Assembly: GCA_021307315.1 (NCBI GenBank)
Contig: JAJSPD010000010.1
Location: 806,001-870,000 of the forward strand
DNA: 64,000 bases
Reading direction: 5' to 3'
Source: Bisporella sp. PMI_857
Taxonomy: Eukaryota > Ascomycota > Leotiomycetes > Helotiales > Helotiaceae
Shown: one piece after another, positions 10,245 to 21,513 of the stretch
Layout of the letters: every line of letters begins with the position of its first letter
How positions within the stretch are numbered: the stretch's first letter is position 1
Program-made: the position numbers and the translations under genes
The notes under the pieces: model-generated
Databases searched by the model: none
The model's input: only the letters and a program-made list of their open reading frames with translations
Told to the model about the DNA's origin: nothing

Positions 10245-11432
10245 CTATTGGTCCGGCAACAAGTTACTCTTCACGGCAAACATCTTACTCGTGATGCTAG
10301 CGGTGAAGCCATCAATCTGTCTTGAGTACTGATCGACTTGGCGAGCGTTTAACATGCCCTCCAATCTACTAGGCTCTGTAGGAAGCTTGAAAAGCCTCTC
10401 CCACTCATCCTCTGCTAGTAGTGGCTGCTTCTGTGCAGCTCTCGTTGCATTCTCAGCAGCGCGTTTCGTCTTCCATGCGGTGACCTTGACTTGTTCACGG
10501 GCTAATTGACGCTGGTAGTATTGGAAGTTGTTGAGCTCCGTGTAGTGAGTTTCTATACTGTCCAACAGCTGATCGCAGGTCTTCTCCAAATATGGATCGA
10601 TTGAAATGTCCAATGACTCTACATTGGGGTAAAGGGGGACCTGAGGAGAGTCTTTGGTAAGATCCGCAAGACTGGCTGGGAAGTCGAGCTCGCCTTGCGG
10701 AGGAGGAGCTGGAAGTTGGTGTAAGAATGTTGTAAGAAGGTGGGAGTTGTGGACGATAATGGGTAACTCGACCAGGATGTCCTTGTATGTGAGCTTTGTC
10801 TTTTGCATACTATGCAAACTGTCAGTAAGTGTTGCGGATATCATTTCGTGCTCTACTCACTGCTCTGTTGTGAACTTGCTCTCTTTGTATGCAGCCATAA
10901 AAGTAGGAGATAACCGGAAAGCCCGCAGACTCAAAGCTCCTTGAGAACTTCTGCTAACATCATGTACTAAAGCCACTGTCCGCTCATTTATTTCCTTCTG
11001 GTAGAAGTACTGGTTCTCGATCAAGCTGGTATTTATGAAATTTCCCATGTTGGCACTGGTGTACCATCCCACGTTGTTGGCATCTACATTTACCTCCCGC
11101 AGACACTTGATCATCTCGTTCTGATATGCAACATTCGCCTTCGACCGTGGGGCAGCAGCAGCAATGTTTGAGGCGGCCATATGATCGTTTGGGTGGGAAT
11201 CTGAGGATGCGACATCTGCAGCCGGAAATGGGAAAGAGTTGGTTATTTGTAGGGTTCCATTCACGTCCATACCAACAATAGATCCGGTAGTAATGGTGGG
11301 GAAAGAAGCTGCGCATGCCTTCACGATTTTCATTACAACCTGTATGTCATCAATTTCAAGTCGAGACTGCGGGGCAATTATTTTTCATACCAGAGCTTCC
11401 ACCTGCACTGAGTTCAAGGGAACTTCTGCCAT
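10245..11432 (-). CDS. eIF3h: eukaryotic translation initiation factor 3 subunit H
   Basis: eIF3h is a non-catalytic MPN-domain subunit of the cytosolic eIF3 complex. The start is ATG 11432 in a 42-nt first exon (11432-11391). Exon 2 is 11339-10861. Exon 3 runs from about 10809 to 10245. The product is about 361 residues. The MPN domain begins at [16 protein letters not shown] and continues through [20 protein letters not shown]. The JAMM zinc motif is absent, as expected for subunit H. Later [24 protein letters not shown] and [19 protein letters not shown] match the family. The acceptor of the second intron is ambiguous: two in-frame AGs nine or more bases apart give small variants. The C-terminus is Gln/Arg/Ala-rich and probably helical. 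Confidence 0.9.
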
Positions 11433-12121
11433 GATGGGTAGTAGTTTAGATTCGCGATTGCTATAATGCCCAAAGTGAGTCCGGATATCTTGCTTCGTCC
11501 CAAAGGGTGGTGCTACAGGAATCTTGAAGTGGTGGATTTGTGGAATCGCGATCGTTGAATTTCGTGTGTGTGGTTATTTCTTGGCGCAGTTTGCGGCCTG
11601 AGGCAATTATCCTTCATGTTCCCTTAGTTTATGAGATGGGGCGACTTGCGAGGCGGCTCTAGGTACAAGATGCCCCCCACGAAAAGGAGAATACACAACC
11701 CCCACGAGCATGAGTTACTTTCAACGTCAGTGCATCAATATCAGGATCTCATAAGATAGACTGCTATTCGCAAGTAGAAGGAATGTATAGAAAAGTTTGT
11801 ATTCACGGAAAAGATCATTTTGAAGTGTCGAGGATAGATTTGGGGGTCAAAGAACCTTAGCCTGGCCCAAAATCATCATTTGCACTATGAGCTCTCTTTC
11901 ATTTAGAAACATTCAGATCAAAGATTTTGGAGCTACGATGGTAATAGATACATCTCAGGTATAAGAGAGGGCAAAGCCCCTTTGATTGTTTATCAATATA
12001 TGGATCTCGTGAATCTTTGAATCTAAGTCCCCCAACTCCGAGCAATGCCCTAGCAAACAAAGAACCAGCAATCACGCGCCATGAACCGCTAAACGTAAGA
12101 AAACCAAGGACAAAGCCTTCC
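11433..12121. other. intergenic
   Basis: eIF3h promoter on the left and the 3' end of the UPF0643 gene on the right. Frames here are shadows; nothing else is supported. Confidence 0.5.
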
Positions 12122-12922
12122 TCACACCCAGTTGGAAATATCGAAGCCTCGGACACCGTCGTTGATAGTAAGTCTCAAGCGCTCAATCTTCCACTCGTCG
12201 TAGAGATGTCTCGCAGCTATTGCAGCAGCCGCGTGAGCTGGTCCAACACTTCCAGTTCTCGCGTCCTCCAAGCTGCGCCATACGCAGGTAGCTAGGTTAC
12301 GGCCAGTCTCATCGGGCTTACCGAACCAGTATCTTGTGATTGTCAGTCCGGCTTACTTAATCGCTGACGGTTAGAGCTTACTTGAGAAATCCTCCACTAA
12401 GGGTTGCTTCAGCATGAGCTGCCTTGTCCAGAACTCCAAGGTCAGCGTAGACTGTAGTTGGCGGGATGCGTGATCGGAAGACGACGATGTAGAATGAGCG
12501 TTCAGTCCAGTTGAAGTTAGTAGTAACAGATAGCTTGCGAACTGTGTCAATGACCTCGTCCCACTACACGATTGTTAGCACTACTCTTCAAAGACCTGCA
12601 CAGTTGTGTTGCGGAAGTTAAACTCTGTGGTGTTGCTTACGTTGAAGATTTCAACATATGGAGCAGTGGCATAGTCTTCTCTCAAGCACTTCAAGTCGAC
12701 AAGCGCCTTAGCGAGGACTTGGTTTGCGGTGTCGAGGGTCTTGAGATCAAGCAGATGTGGTTCATCAGAATATGGAGATACGACCAACTTGTCCCCATCT
12801 GTTTCCGAGCAAGAAACCTCAGTAACTTGTGTCTCGAATATCGCATCTAGCTTCTTACGATCCCTTTCAGAGTGACTGTTCTTAGGTTCCAAGGTTGGGT
12901 TGAGAATTTTAGCAGTGGCCAT
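12122..12922 (-). CDS. UPF0643 family protein
   Basis: Three exons (12922-12641, 12563-12382, 12332-12122; introns 77 and 49 nt) give a 224-residue protein. The ATG at 12922 (MATAKILNPTLEP) is preferred to one 42 nt upstream because the family begins there. The body carries LDLKTLDTANQVLAKAL, DYATAPYVEIFNWDEVID, the aromatic core ERSFYIVVFRSRIPPTT, GGFLKYWFGKPDETGRNLA, VWRSLEDAR and the C-terminal YDEWKIERLRLTI. These match UPF0643, a conserved fungal family represented in fission yeast by PB2B2.08. Function is unknown. The fold resembles small dimeric alpha-beta barrel (ferredoxin-like) proteins, which is inference only. The gene appears intact. Confidence 0.85.
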
Positions 12923-14066
12923 GCTGACACAACCAACACACCGCCTCAAAATGGACAGTGTCAAGTCGCTGTAGAGGTAGCCTCTGAAATCCTATAGATA
13001 TCAAGATTATCAAACAGAAAGTAACTCTATCTTATTCCAGGTGTAGATGCGGGCGAAGGTTTACGGCAGGGTTTGTTAGAAGTTAGGGAGAAAAACCACA
13101 CTTGTGAAATTGATGACTGTTTGAAATAAATAGAGAGGCTCTCAAGGAAGGAATGGGAAGAATCTGGGGTTGGTGTACTAGTGCGAATTGTGTAATTTCC
13201 AAAGGGTTGATTGCGCCATTTGTAGGCTATCGCGCCATCGCAACCGACAACCTCATAAAAATACACTTTTATAATTCGATTTACGAGCAAGCCAAAATCC
13301 TTCTTCAAATCTTACGAAAATATGCAGCCCGTGTAAATGGTAAATTTGATATCAGTCAGCCCATGTTCCGAAAGAAAAGGTGTGGCACGAAGTGCAAGGG
13401 TTGATTGCGAGCTGTTTCATGGTTGGACGTAGGCATACCGTTGTGGAGGTTTTACCAAGACCGCAACCGCACCACACCTCAGTGACAACGGCACAACGGG
13501 TACTACCGGACCGGAATCTGGGCAATTGGGATGGTTATTCTCAAGGACATCAATATAGGCGCATGTTTTGCATTTGCATAATATAATGAGTGAGTTCGAC
13601 TGCTAGCATCGGAACTTCATTACATGCAGTCTATGCCATCAGCAGAATAACATTTAAATCGACTGAAGGGGGCAAAATTAGAGAAAATCAAGCCAACACA
13701 CTTTGCGGACACGGGCTCTTGACTCCGAGGGAAGGACAGGCCATAGCCCAGCTCACCGCTTGGTTCAGTGCTTGAAGTCAAATGTTCATGCTCCACGACA
13801 GTGCATTGCACGTTCTCGTCCAATCACTTGATTATATGCTCAGAGATGCTCGCCAGCCACTCATAGTCCACGAAAGATTCAGCACAATATTTCCGATTAC
13901 GGAACTCGCCAACAAAAACTTTCATGACAAATGACATGTTTCACAGGAGCATTAAGGAAGACTCAAGGGCAGGCGATTGGGAGTTTCCGAGTCAAGGGTG
14001 CAACTGACAGATATGGAAGTATGCACGCTTGCGATAGACGATGCCTGGAAGGAATCCGAGTGGGCT
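12923..14066. other. intergenic
   Basis: UPF0643 promoter on the left and the 3' flank of the carrier remnant on the right. Several 60-90 codon frames are scattered without domains or linked splice sites. No gene supported. Confidence 0.5.
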
Positions 14067-15460
14067 TCAACGATGTGATTGATCCTCATGCCGATTCCTT
14101 AGCCAGAATCTTCCGCTTTCGTAAACACTTAGATAGAGGCCACTGCCTAGTGCCGTCCACAATGCTCTCAAGATGGCACCACGAAAGAGACCTTTGATTC
14201 CACATTCTTGTAAGATCTCACGAGCAACGATTAAGCCGCGTTTTCTCGTCCCAGCCTTTTCACTGGCTAGCCTCTTCAAGGGCCGCCCTTCTCGTTGTGC
14301 TTTCTCTACTTCTTGCTGTGCTCGGGTCGAAAATCCTTCCCCTGCTGCAGAGAGCATGATGCGTGTCTTCACAACATCTACTGGGGTTGTGAGCACAGCG
14401 GCGATTGACCCAGTACCACCTGCAGTGACGGCAGTAATCACGTCTGTCTCTGTCAAACTTCCCCTTGAAATGCCTTTTTGTTTCCTGTATTGTTTGATGC
14501 TTTCCTTCGTGTGCTCAAACATGGGGAATTGCATTGCAGTAAAAGGAAGATTGCGCGCTGCTAAAGCAGTGTAACCTCGAAACAATTGGGTCAGTTTTTT
14601 AAAGCGCCTTAATGCTTGTAAAGTTACTGATGGCTGGAATACCAACCCAGATTTAGATGCATTGCTAGGCTGCTGAATCATCTGAGCATTCTGCTACAAA
14701 ACCTCGGCCAGCGTAAGTATGAGGCAAGAGACAAGCCTATGTGCGGTTAGTCTCCGTACATGCTCAAAACTGCACTGTTTACGGAGTGTCTTGTAGGTGT
14801 CTCTCTTGGAGCACATATGCAAGATCGAAAATAATACATACTCAGCTGTACCTGATGCAACACTGTTGACAGAAGGCCGAGGGATCAAGGGTGATGTTGA
14901 TCTGCTAAGCGTAGAGTTCGCTTTGGACAGACTAGATATTACAGCTTCATAAGTAGTAAAGAAGGCACCACTTGAAGGGAGAGTAATCAAAATCACGCTT
15001 CCTGAGGTGTTTTAGTTTTGGTATTTGGAGAACATACACAATTTAGAACACGTACCGACTCCTTGATAAAGCCCCCTGAAGAGAATTTCTCGGTTAACAG
15101 CATTTTTCGACGCATCGTAATACTGTATATATTTTTGTAATCTGGACTCTGGAATCGAGTCTTTAACGTATCAAGTGGATAGACACTTTGGTATCTTAGG
15201 ATTTATAGACAGAAACGCTTCCGCATCAAGAAACTTACCAAGAGATCAACACTGTGATCAAACTGTCAGTGATTATCTTCAAATTGTGAGAGAAATGAGC
15301 CTCAAGCCAAGCCACACTTTCAGCACATGTGTGGCCGTATAGGGAGAGAATGGAGAATATTGGGGAAAACTTAATTACCTGAAAGCAGCTATAGCACCAG
15401 CCTGTACTATAGCACCAGCCTGTAAAGAAGATAATTAGCAAAATATCCGAAGGCTGAGTA
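14067..15460 (-). pseudogene. decayed mitochondrial carrier, S-adenosylmethionine-transporter type
   Basis: Recognisable exons are about 15181-15056, 15001-14842 and 14736-14067. They encode a mitochondrial carrier (SLC25) closest in pattern to the SAM importer Pet8/SLC25A26. Repeat 1 has YPLDTLKTRFQ and LFRGLYQGVGSVILITLPS. Repeat 2 reads SGTAELVSCLILTLAEVL, then an in-frame TAG (14696-14694), then QNAQM. Repeat 3 is intact (LTTPVDVVKTRIM, GIKGLFRGAILRALWTALGSG). In repeat 2 both the Pro and the Lys of the P-x-[DE]-x-x-[KR] signature are lost, to Leu and stop. The N-terminal helix can be traced to about 15380-15425 (AGAIAAF, VDLL), but I could not join it to YPLD in frame with GT-AG sites. 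No convincing start was found. Non-functional is the best reading. Confidence 0.6.
15389..15424. repeat. perfect 18-bp tandem duplication
   Basis: The 18-mer CTATAGCACCAGCCTGTA occurs twice in direct tandem. On the minus strand each copy carries TACAG followed by GCTGGTGCTATAG, so it duplicates a potential 3' splice site plus six codons of the carrier's first helix. Confidence 0.9.
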
Positions 15461-15936
15461 GTTTCCACTATTAGAAATATGTTTTCTGAAGAAACGGTGT
15501 ACTCTTGAATGGTCCGTACCTGTCCTGAGATGTGATATCATCAGTGTACTTGTCGAGCGACCTAAATAAGATACAACTTACTATGAGGATATCAGTATTA
15601 GTGTTTTAGGGCATTACAATGCAATCATGGCGGAAAGGGGTTTTTTTTCAGTCTTTGAAAGGCGATGGTATTTGTAGTCGAAAATGATAGGGAACCTCAC
15701 ACCGAGAAAATGGTATGTCATTGTTGCCAGGTGGGATGGATCCCTGTCAGCCCGCTTCAAAGCTTGACCACCTACAATTATTGTTCCGGCAACACATATC
15801 GTATAGCTTATATTGCCTCAGATCAGGGTTTCTTTGTATTGCTTTATAATAAGCAAGAGGCAGCTTCATGCAACTTTTCTGGACAAATCCTGAGGACAAG
15901 AGCCCTCGTACACCTTCTCGAAATACGGCTATTGAG
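15461..15936. other. intergenic
   Basis: Lies between the carrier remnant and the MIX23 gene, which diverge. No supported feature. Confidence 0.5.
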
Positions 15937-16569
15937 ATGAATAACCCGATAACTTCACCACAGCTTACACCCCAATTCTGCTTTTCTACCGTCGCATTAC
16001 GAGGTAAGATTGCTCTATACAATCTATGGCACCAGCAAATAGCTACATGCATGTGCTAGAGCTAATAACTGCTAGACTTTCTACGAATGTCCCGCTCAAT
16101 AGATGACAGCATAACCCCGAACCTCAACGCTCTCTTCCCACCGTCCCCTGGCTTCTCGCCGCAGCAATACCCTCGCACATTCCATAAACGGCAGCTCTCC
16201 TCCTCAGCCTGCCAGTCATTTAAAAATCAAGTCCTCTTCCCTTCGTGGCAGGTCCGATCGGACGTCTTAAACTACTGTGCGTCAGTGGCCACAAGCCCGG
16301 ACCCAGATGATCCAGAGAGCGTGCTGAGGTTAGTGGAGAGCGAGAGGAGGAGAGAGAGGGTCGTGGATGAGAGGCTGGATCCATACAGTGGACGGTGGTT
16401 CCCAAAGGAGGCGCGGACGGAGAGGCTGGCGGATATGGTGAGGCAAGAACGTAGTGTGGAGGGGATTGTTAGGACGAGGACCTGGAGGTTGGTTGGCGAA
16501 CGGTGTGGCGAAGAACTGAGGGGGTGGGAGGAAGCGTTAAATGATTGGAGAACGTGGAGGGAGAGGTGA
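15937..16569 (+). CDS. cid2: MIX23 / caffeine-induced death protein 2 (Cid2) homolog
   Basis: Two exons (15937-16003 and 16076-16569, intron 72 nt) give 186 residues. The splice joins CFSTVALR to DFLRMSRSIDDSITPNLNAL, the typical start of the family; a downstream Met at 16087 would remove it. Other hallmarks are ACQSFKNQVLFPSWQ, VRSDVLNYCASVA, SPDPDDPESVLR, ERVVDERLDPYSGRWFP and EGIVRTRTWRLVGERC. Cys lie near residues 15, 68, 90 and 164. The family (fission yeast Cid2, human CCDC58/MIX23) carries twin-Cys motifs and includes a mitochondrial intermembrane-space protein linked to import regulation. That localisation is family knowledge, not visible here. Confidence 0.85.
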
Positions 16570-17047
16570 TATAGAAATGTTGCTAGGTCGGGATGAGGTG
16601 TTATAGCATTGGGTGTTCTGGAAAACATTGTAGGAGCATTCAGGATCATGGAATAATAGCATAACGATCGGGATTGTAATAGAGTGGCTGTGGAAACATT
16701 CATGTACAATTGAAATAATCCACCTCATTTAGCTAACTTCAGGCTAGGTCATGACTAATGTAGCTGTCCTACTGTTTCCTTTTCTAAGACTATGCTAAAT
16801 GTATAAAGTCTAGGTTTGACTAGGTTTTGTCCGCCTTGGAACAGCTTGGTTAATGAATTCAGGGGTATAGAAGTAACCAGATAAGTATTGTAGTTTTACG
16901 CTTTATTTCTAGTAAGCACTGGTCATGACAGTAAAGAAAGCATGATTACCGGGCATGGAAGTAATTCTGGAAAGATTCGTAGATATTTCAAGATGTAACA
17001 ACCCGCTACCGCTTGTACATTCTACCTAATTCAGAATATATAAAGTT
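16570..17047. other. convergent intergenic region
   Basis: 3' flanks of MIX23 and kynurenine formamidase. AT-rich, no supported gene. Confidence 0.55.
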
Positions 17048-17967
17048 CTATAAAGGCTTGCTACTATGATTGTAGGGAGAGAGAAATTCTAGCACCTTGA
17101 TAATCAAACTTGCCAACACAGAACCGCCGCTCCATATCTCATCATGAGCCCCGCTAGCCTTAACAAAGTGCACATTCTCTTTCGAAATAGGTCTGGTGAG
17201 AAGCCGCTCATGCATAGAAATGCCCTGCTCCCATTCAACTAGCTCGTCTTGAGGTGAGGATGATATCACAACATGCTTGGCCTTTTCGAACAACTTGTCT
17301 GGGGAGTCATCCGTATATGGGGCAGCTTTCTCCCATGTAGATTTGTCAGGAAAAGCATTCTCCATAAACTCTCGATAAGCTGGGTGACTATGTCTTTGAA
17401 CTAGGCCCACGAAGTCGTAGATACCAGCAACTCCAAGCACTGCTACAGGGATTGGGAGTTCAGCAGCTCCTAGCTCAAGAGCCATTGTAGCTCCGGCTGA
17501 ATGTCCTACAAGGACGTAACGACTCGCTATGCGGTATCGCTGCTCTAGAAACAGAAGTGCGCAGGCGATATCCGATACATGATCAGGGTAGTGAGCGTTG
17601 CGAGAAGGATCGTCTGGAGAGCTCGGATCCGTAGGATGAGACAGATATGAGGAGAGACGGTAATTGATGGATGCAAATCCAGCAATTTTATCTTTCCACA
17701 CTGATTCCTGAATCTTCTGCACAGTAAACCCAAAGCTCTTTGAGTCTACAGCTGGATCTCTCCAAGCTCCGCCGTGGATATAGCTATGGTTTTCTTAGCA
17801 CATATTTGAATTTCCTGTTAGAATACCACATACATGACCCATATTTTACTTCTTGCTTGGTCTTGAATATACTCCGGTTCCCAAATGTCCACCGTGTGAA
17901 GTCTGGTAGCCTCTGGCGTGGTGATATATTTATGTTGCGATAGCTTCAGCTCATTACTGCTTGCCAT
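17048..17967 (-). CDS. BNA7: kynurenine formamidase
   Basis: The enzyme hydrolyses N-formylkynurenine to kynurenine and formate in tryptophan catabolism and de novo NAD synthesis. Exon 1 is 17967-17834 and exon 2 is 17783-17048 (intron 50 nt), giving 289 residues. The splice completes IWVIYIHGGAWRDP, the HGGxW oxyanion-hole motif. VLVGHSAGATMALEL holds the nucleophile Ser. Asp in SSSPQDELVEWEQ and His in KASGAHDEIW complete the alpha/beta-hydrolase triad. Length matches fungal Bna7. It is divergent from NAA15 over about 548 bp. No other NAD-pathway gene is present in the window. Confidence 0.88.
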
Positions 17968-18515
17968 CTTGCAAAGGATAAGATTCAAAATAAGAAATGG
18001 AACACTTGCAAGAGAGAAAAACGGCGTTCCAGGACCTATATGTGGCTAACCTGCAACTGGCGACAAGATTACTTCTATCAATCTTCAGTGATATTTATTA
18101 CACTAGTCTAAAGTTATTAAATATAAGTGGTAGAGTGAAGTAATTATTACCATCATAAAGCGTGCAAATCGAGTTCTCTTCCTGGCCGGAACTGCTCTGG
18201 CGAAGCTCATATGTTTTTTTAGCGAGGCTACTGTATCCTTGCGACGACCTCAAACTTATTTAACCTAGCCTAGTACAGTTCATACAGCAATAACTTTGGT
18301 ATCTTACCTCATATTCCCTTCTTAATTTCCACTCCCACGCATATGGTAGCACTTCTTCCACCCACTAATATCATTTGCATTTCATTGGAGAAACGTGGGA
18401 CGGAGCCTTGCCCCACTACCTGCAGCCGAACGAAGCCTTTCCTTACAGCAACCGACCTACCTCCCTCTCCTCTACCTACCTTCCACGCAAAAACAAATAG
18501 AGACATATCCAAGCC
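17968..18515. promoter_or_regulatory. bidirectional promoter region, BNA7 / NAA15
   Basis: 548 bp between two divergent starts. No gene is supported. CT-rich stretches near 18450-18490 resemble the pyrimidine tracts common before fungal start sites. Confidence 0.45.
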
Positions 18516-21115
18516 ATGCCGCAACCTCTAAGTACGAAAGAGTCATCGCTCTTTCGGCAAGTTATCCGCAATTACGAGGACAAGCAATACAAAAAAGGTT
18601 GGACTCCAAAATATCGAAGCCTGGCTTGAGCTAATCCTCTAAAGGTATCAAGGCGGCCGAGCAGATCTTAAAGAAGAATCCTAAGCATGGAGATACCCTG
18701 GCAATGAAAGCACTTATTCTCAACTCTCAAGGCAAAACAGATGAAGCTTTTGCTCTTGCGAAAGTAGCTCTACAGTGTGACATGAAGTCTCACGTATGCT
18801 GGCATGTCTACGGACTTCTCTACCGAGCTGTCAAGAACTTCGAGGAAGCTATAAAGGCATACAAGTTTGCATTAAGATTGGAGCCAGAATCGCCGCAAAT
18901 TGCGAGGGATCTAGCGTTGCTCCAGGTACAAATGCGAGACTATCAGGGATATGTTACGAGCCGGAGAGCCATGCTACAACCTAAACCACATATTCGACAG
19001 AATTGGACAGCATTGGCAGTTGCTCTCCATTTGAGCGGCGATATGGCAGAGGCCGAGCGAGTTCTTACCGCGTACGAAGAAACGCTCAAGAATCCTCCGC
19101 CAAAATCAGACTTCGAGAACTCAGAGGCTGTCTTGTACAAGAACACCTTGATTGCCGAACAGGGTCATATACAGCAGGCATATGATCACTTGAAAACAGC
19201 TGGAAAGCGCAACCTCGACCGTCTTGCTCGCTTAGAACTGGAAGCACAATATCTTGTACTGCTGGACCGGAAAGAGGAAGCTGTAAAGGTTTATCGAAAC
19301 TTGTTGGACCGTAACTCAGAGTATAAGAAGTACTATGAAGGTCTCATTGATGCTTTAGGCGTCTCTCGGTCTGATCACAAAGCACTCAAAGCTATCTATG
19401 ATGAATATGCAGAGAAATACCCAAGGTCCGACTCAGCTCGCCGATTGCCGCTGGACTTTTTGGAAGGTAAATCGGCCCTGCTTCCTCTTTAATATCTTGC
19501 TAATGAAAATATAGGAGAGGATTTCAAAACGGCTGCTGACCAATACTTACATCGCATGCTGGACAAAGGAGTTCCCTCAACTTTCGCAAATTTGAAGCAT
19601 TTATACTCTGATGCGTCTAAAAAGGCCATACTACCCGAAATCGTGGAACAATATATCGAAAGCTCGAAAACCGAGCTCGCTGAAAAGGAGAAGCAGAATG
19701 GCGACACATCTAAAGGAGTGTCTGCTGCATACTACTTCCTTGCTCAGCACTATAACTATTACTTAAGCAGAGATCTTGGCAAGGCATTAGAATATGTCGA
19801 AAAGGCTATCGAGCTAGAGCCCAAAAGTGTTGATTACCATTTGACGAAAGCAAGAATATGGAAGCACTATGGCAATACGCAAAAGGCAGCAGAGATTGCG
19901 GAAGAAGCGCGTCTTCTTGATGTGAGAGATAGGTACATTAACACAAAGTCAGCGAAATACCAGCTCAGAAACAATGATAACGAAGCAGCTATCAAGACGA
20001 TGGGTCTACATACTCGCCCTGAGAATCCACCATTTGGTGATCTTTTGGAGATGCAGTGTATGTGGTTTTTGACTGAAGATGGACAAGCTTATGCCCGCAA
20101 AGGGAATTTCGGACTTGCTCTCAAGCGATTCACCCAGATATACAATATCTTTGATGTTTGGCAAGAAGATCAATTCGACTTCCATAGTTTTTCTCTGCGA
20201 AAAGGCCAGATTAGAGCGTACATTGAGATGATAAAATGGGAAGATCAGTTACGGGATCATCCATTTTACAGCCGCGCTGCTCTCTCTGCGATTGAGGTCT
20301 ATATTAAGATCCACGACAAGCCATTAACGAATGGGGCAAGCGGAAATGGTGAAGAGACAGCCGAGGATGCTTCAGAACGAAAAAGAGCGGCAAAGAAGGC
20401 CCGGAAAGAGGCCCAGAAGGCTGAGCGTGAGGCACTTGCTAAGAAGAACGAAGCAAGCAAGCCTTCTAAAGAAGATGGAGACGCTGCTTCAAAAAAGGAC
20501 GATGATCCTGATGGAGTGAAGTTGGCCGCTACCACCGAACCTCTCAATGATGCGATGAAGTTCTTGACCCCACTTCTACAGTATAGTCCCAAGAATATTG
20601 ACGCTCAGCTCGCTGGATTTGAGCTATATATTCGGAGAAAGAAGTATCTTCTAGCTTTGAAAAGTCTCTTAGCTGCTGCGGCACTAGACAAGGAGCATCC
20701 AAAGGTACATGAGCAGATTGTTCGCTACCGCCTGGCCATCGATGAAGATAGTAAAGAAATACTGCCGCAGTCTCTAGAAACTATCAAGTCTGAGTTCCAT
20801 CTCTTGCCTTCCTCAGTCGATATCTCAAAGTTCAATGAGGAATACTTGTCCAAGCATAAGGGCAGCGCGAAACATACCCTCTACGCTCTCAGTGTTCGCA
20901 GACTTCTCTCTTCAGGAAAGTCGTCAGATGTTGAGAAGAGCATTGTTGGGATCCTCAAGCTACCGTCCATCACTTTAGAAGAGGCAGCCGAAGGATTAGA
21001 ACTCTTGAAGACGTGGAAGAGCTCCGAGGTTGATGCCTACCGGTCAAGCGCCACGGCAAAGTGGCCCAAGACATCATTGTTTAGCAAGGAGGAGACTACT
21101 CTGCCGCTGCGCTGA
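18516..21115 (+). CDS. NAT1: NatA N-acetyltransferase auxiliary subunit NAA15/Nat1
   Basis: NAA15 is the ribosome-anchoring TPR subunit that shapes the active site of Naa10 for N-terminal acetylation. Exons are 18516-18597, 18645-19466 and 19515-21115 (introns 47 and 48 nt), giving 834 residues. The start MPQPLSTKESSLFRQVIRNY matches the family. TPR-type helices fill most of the chain, including QYKKGIKAAEQILKKNP, EEAIKAYKFALRLEPESPQ, DMAEAERVLTAYEETL and GKALEYVEKAIELEPKSVDY. WFLTEDGQAYARKGNFGLAL and DQFDFHSFSLRKGQIRAYI are diagnostic blocks. A Lys/Glu-rich charged segment at about residues 585-620 is the usual ribosome/RNA-binding basic region. Everything looks intact. Confidence 0.93.
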
Positions 21116-21513
21116 TTCTGCAGTATAGGCAGCTAGGCACCTACCTGATGGTGTATGTATGTATGGAAGCAAAATGAAGATGTGCATTTCCAGGAATATT
21201 ACGAGGGATGGCGGGTTAATACTGCGACTTGTATGGGTAGATAAAAGTTCCATAGTATAGAACAGTTTGGGAATTGCAGACATTGTTAGCCGCCGCATAG
21301 GTATCCCGATAGCATAGTTGCGATTTGTATAAGAGATGCCCATGCTTTGTTTTAACAACAATGAGATATATTTATCATAGCCTAACCAACAGAGGAGATT
21401 GGTATTACACTATGCCATCCAACGCTATGCCCTTCTATCCCCTATAATACACTTTTCTACAAAGTACATGTGGTATCACGCGCTCGCTGATCCTACCAAG
21501 GTTCTCTGCTAAA
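21116..21513. other. convergent intergenic region
   Basis: 3' flanks of NAA15 and TIM54. Nothing else seen. Confidence 0.6.
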
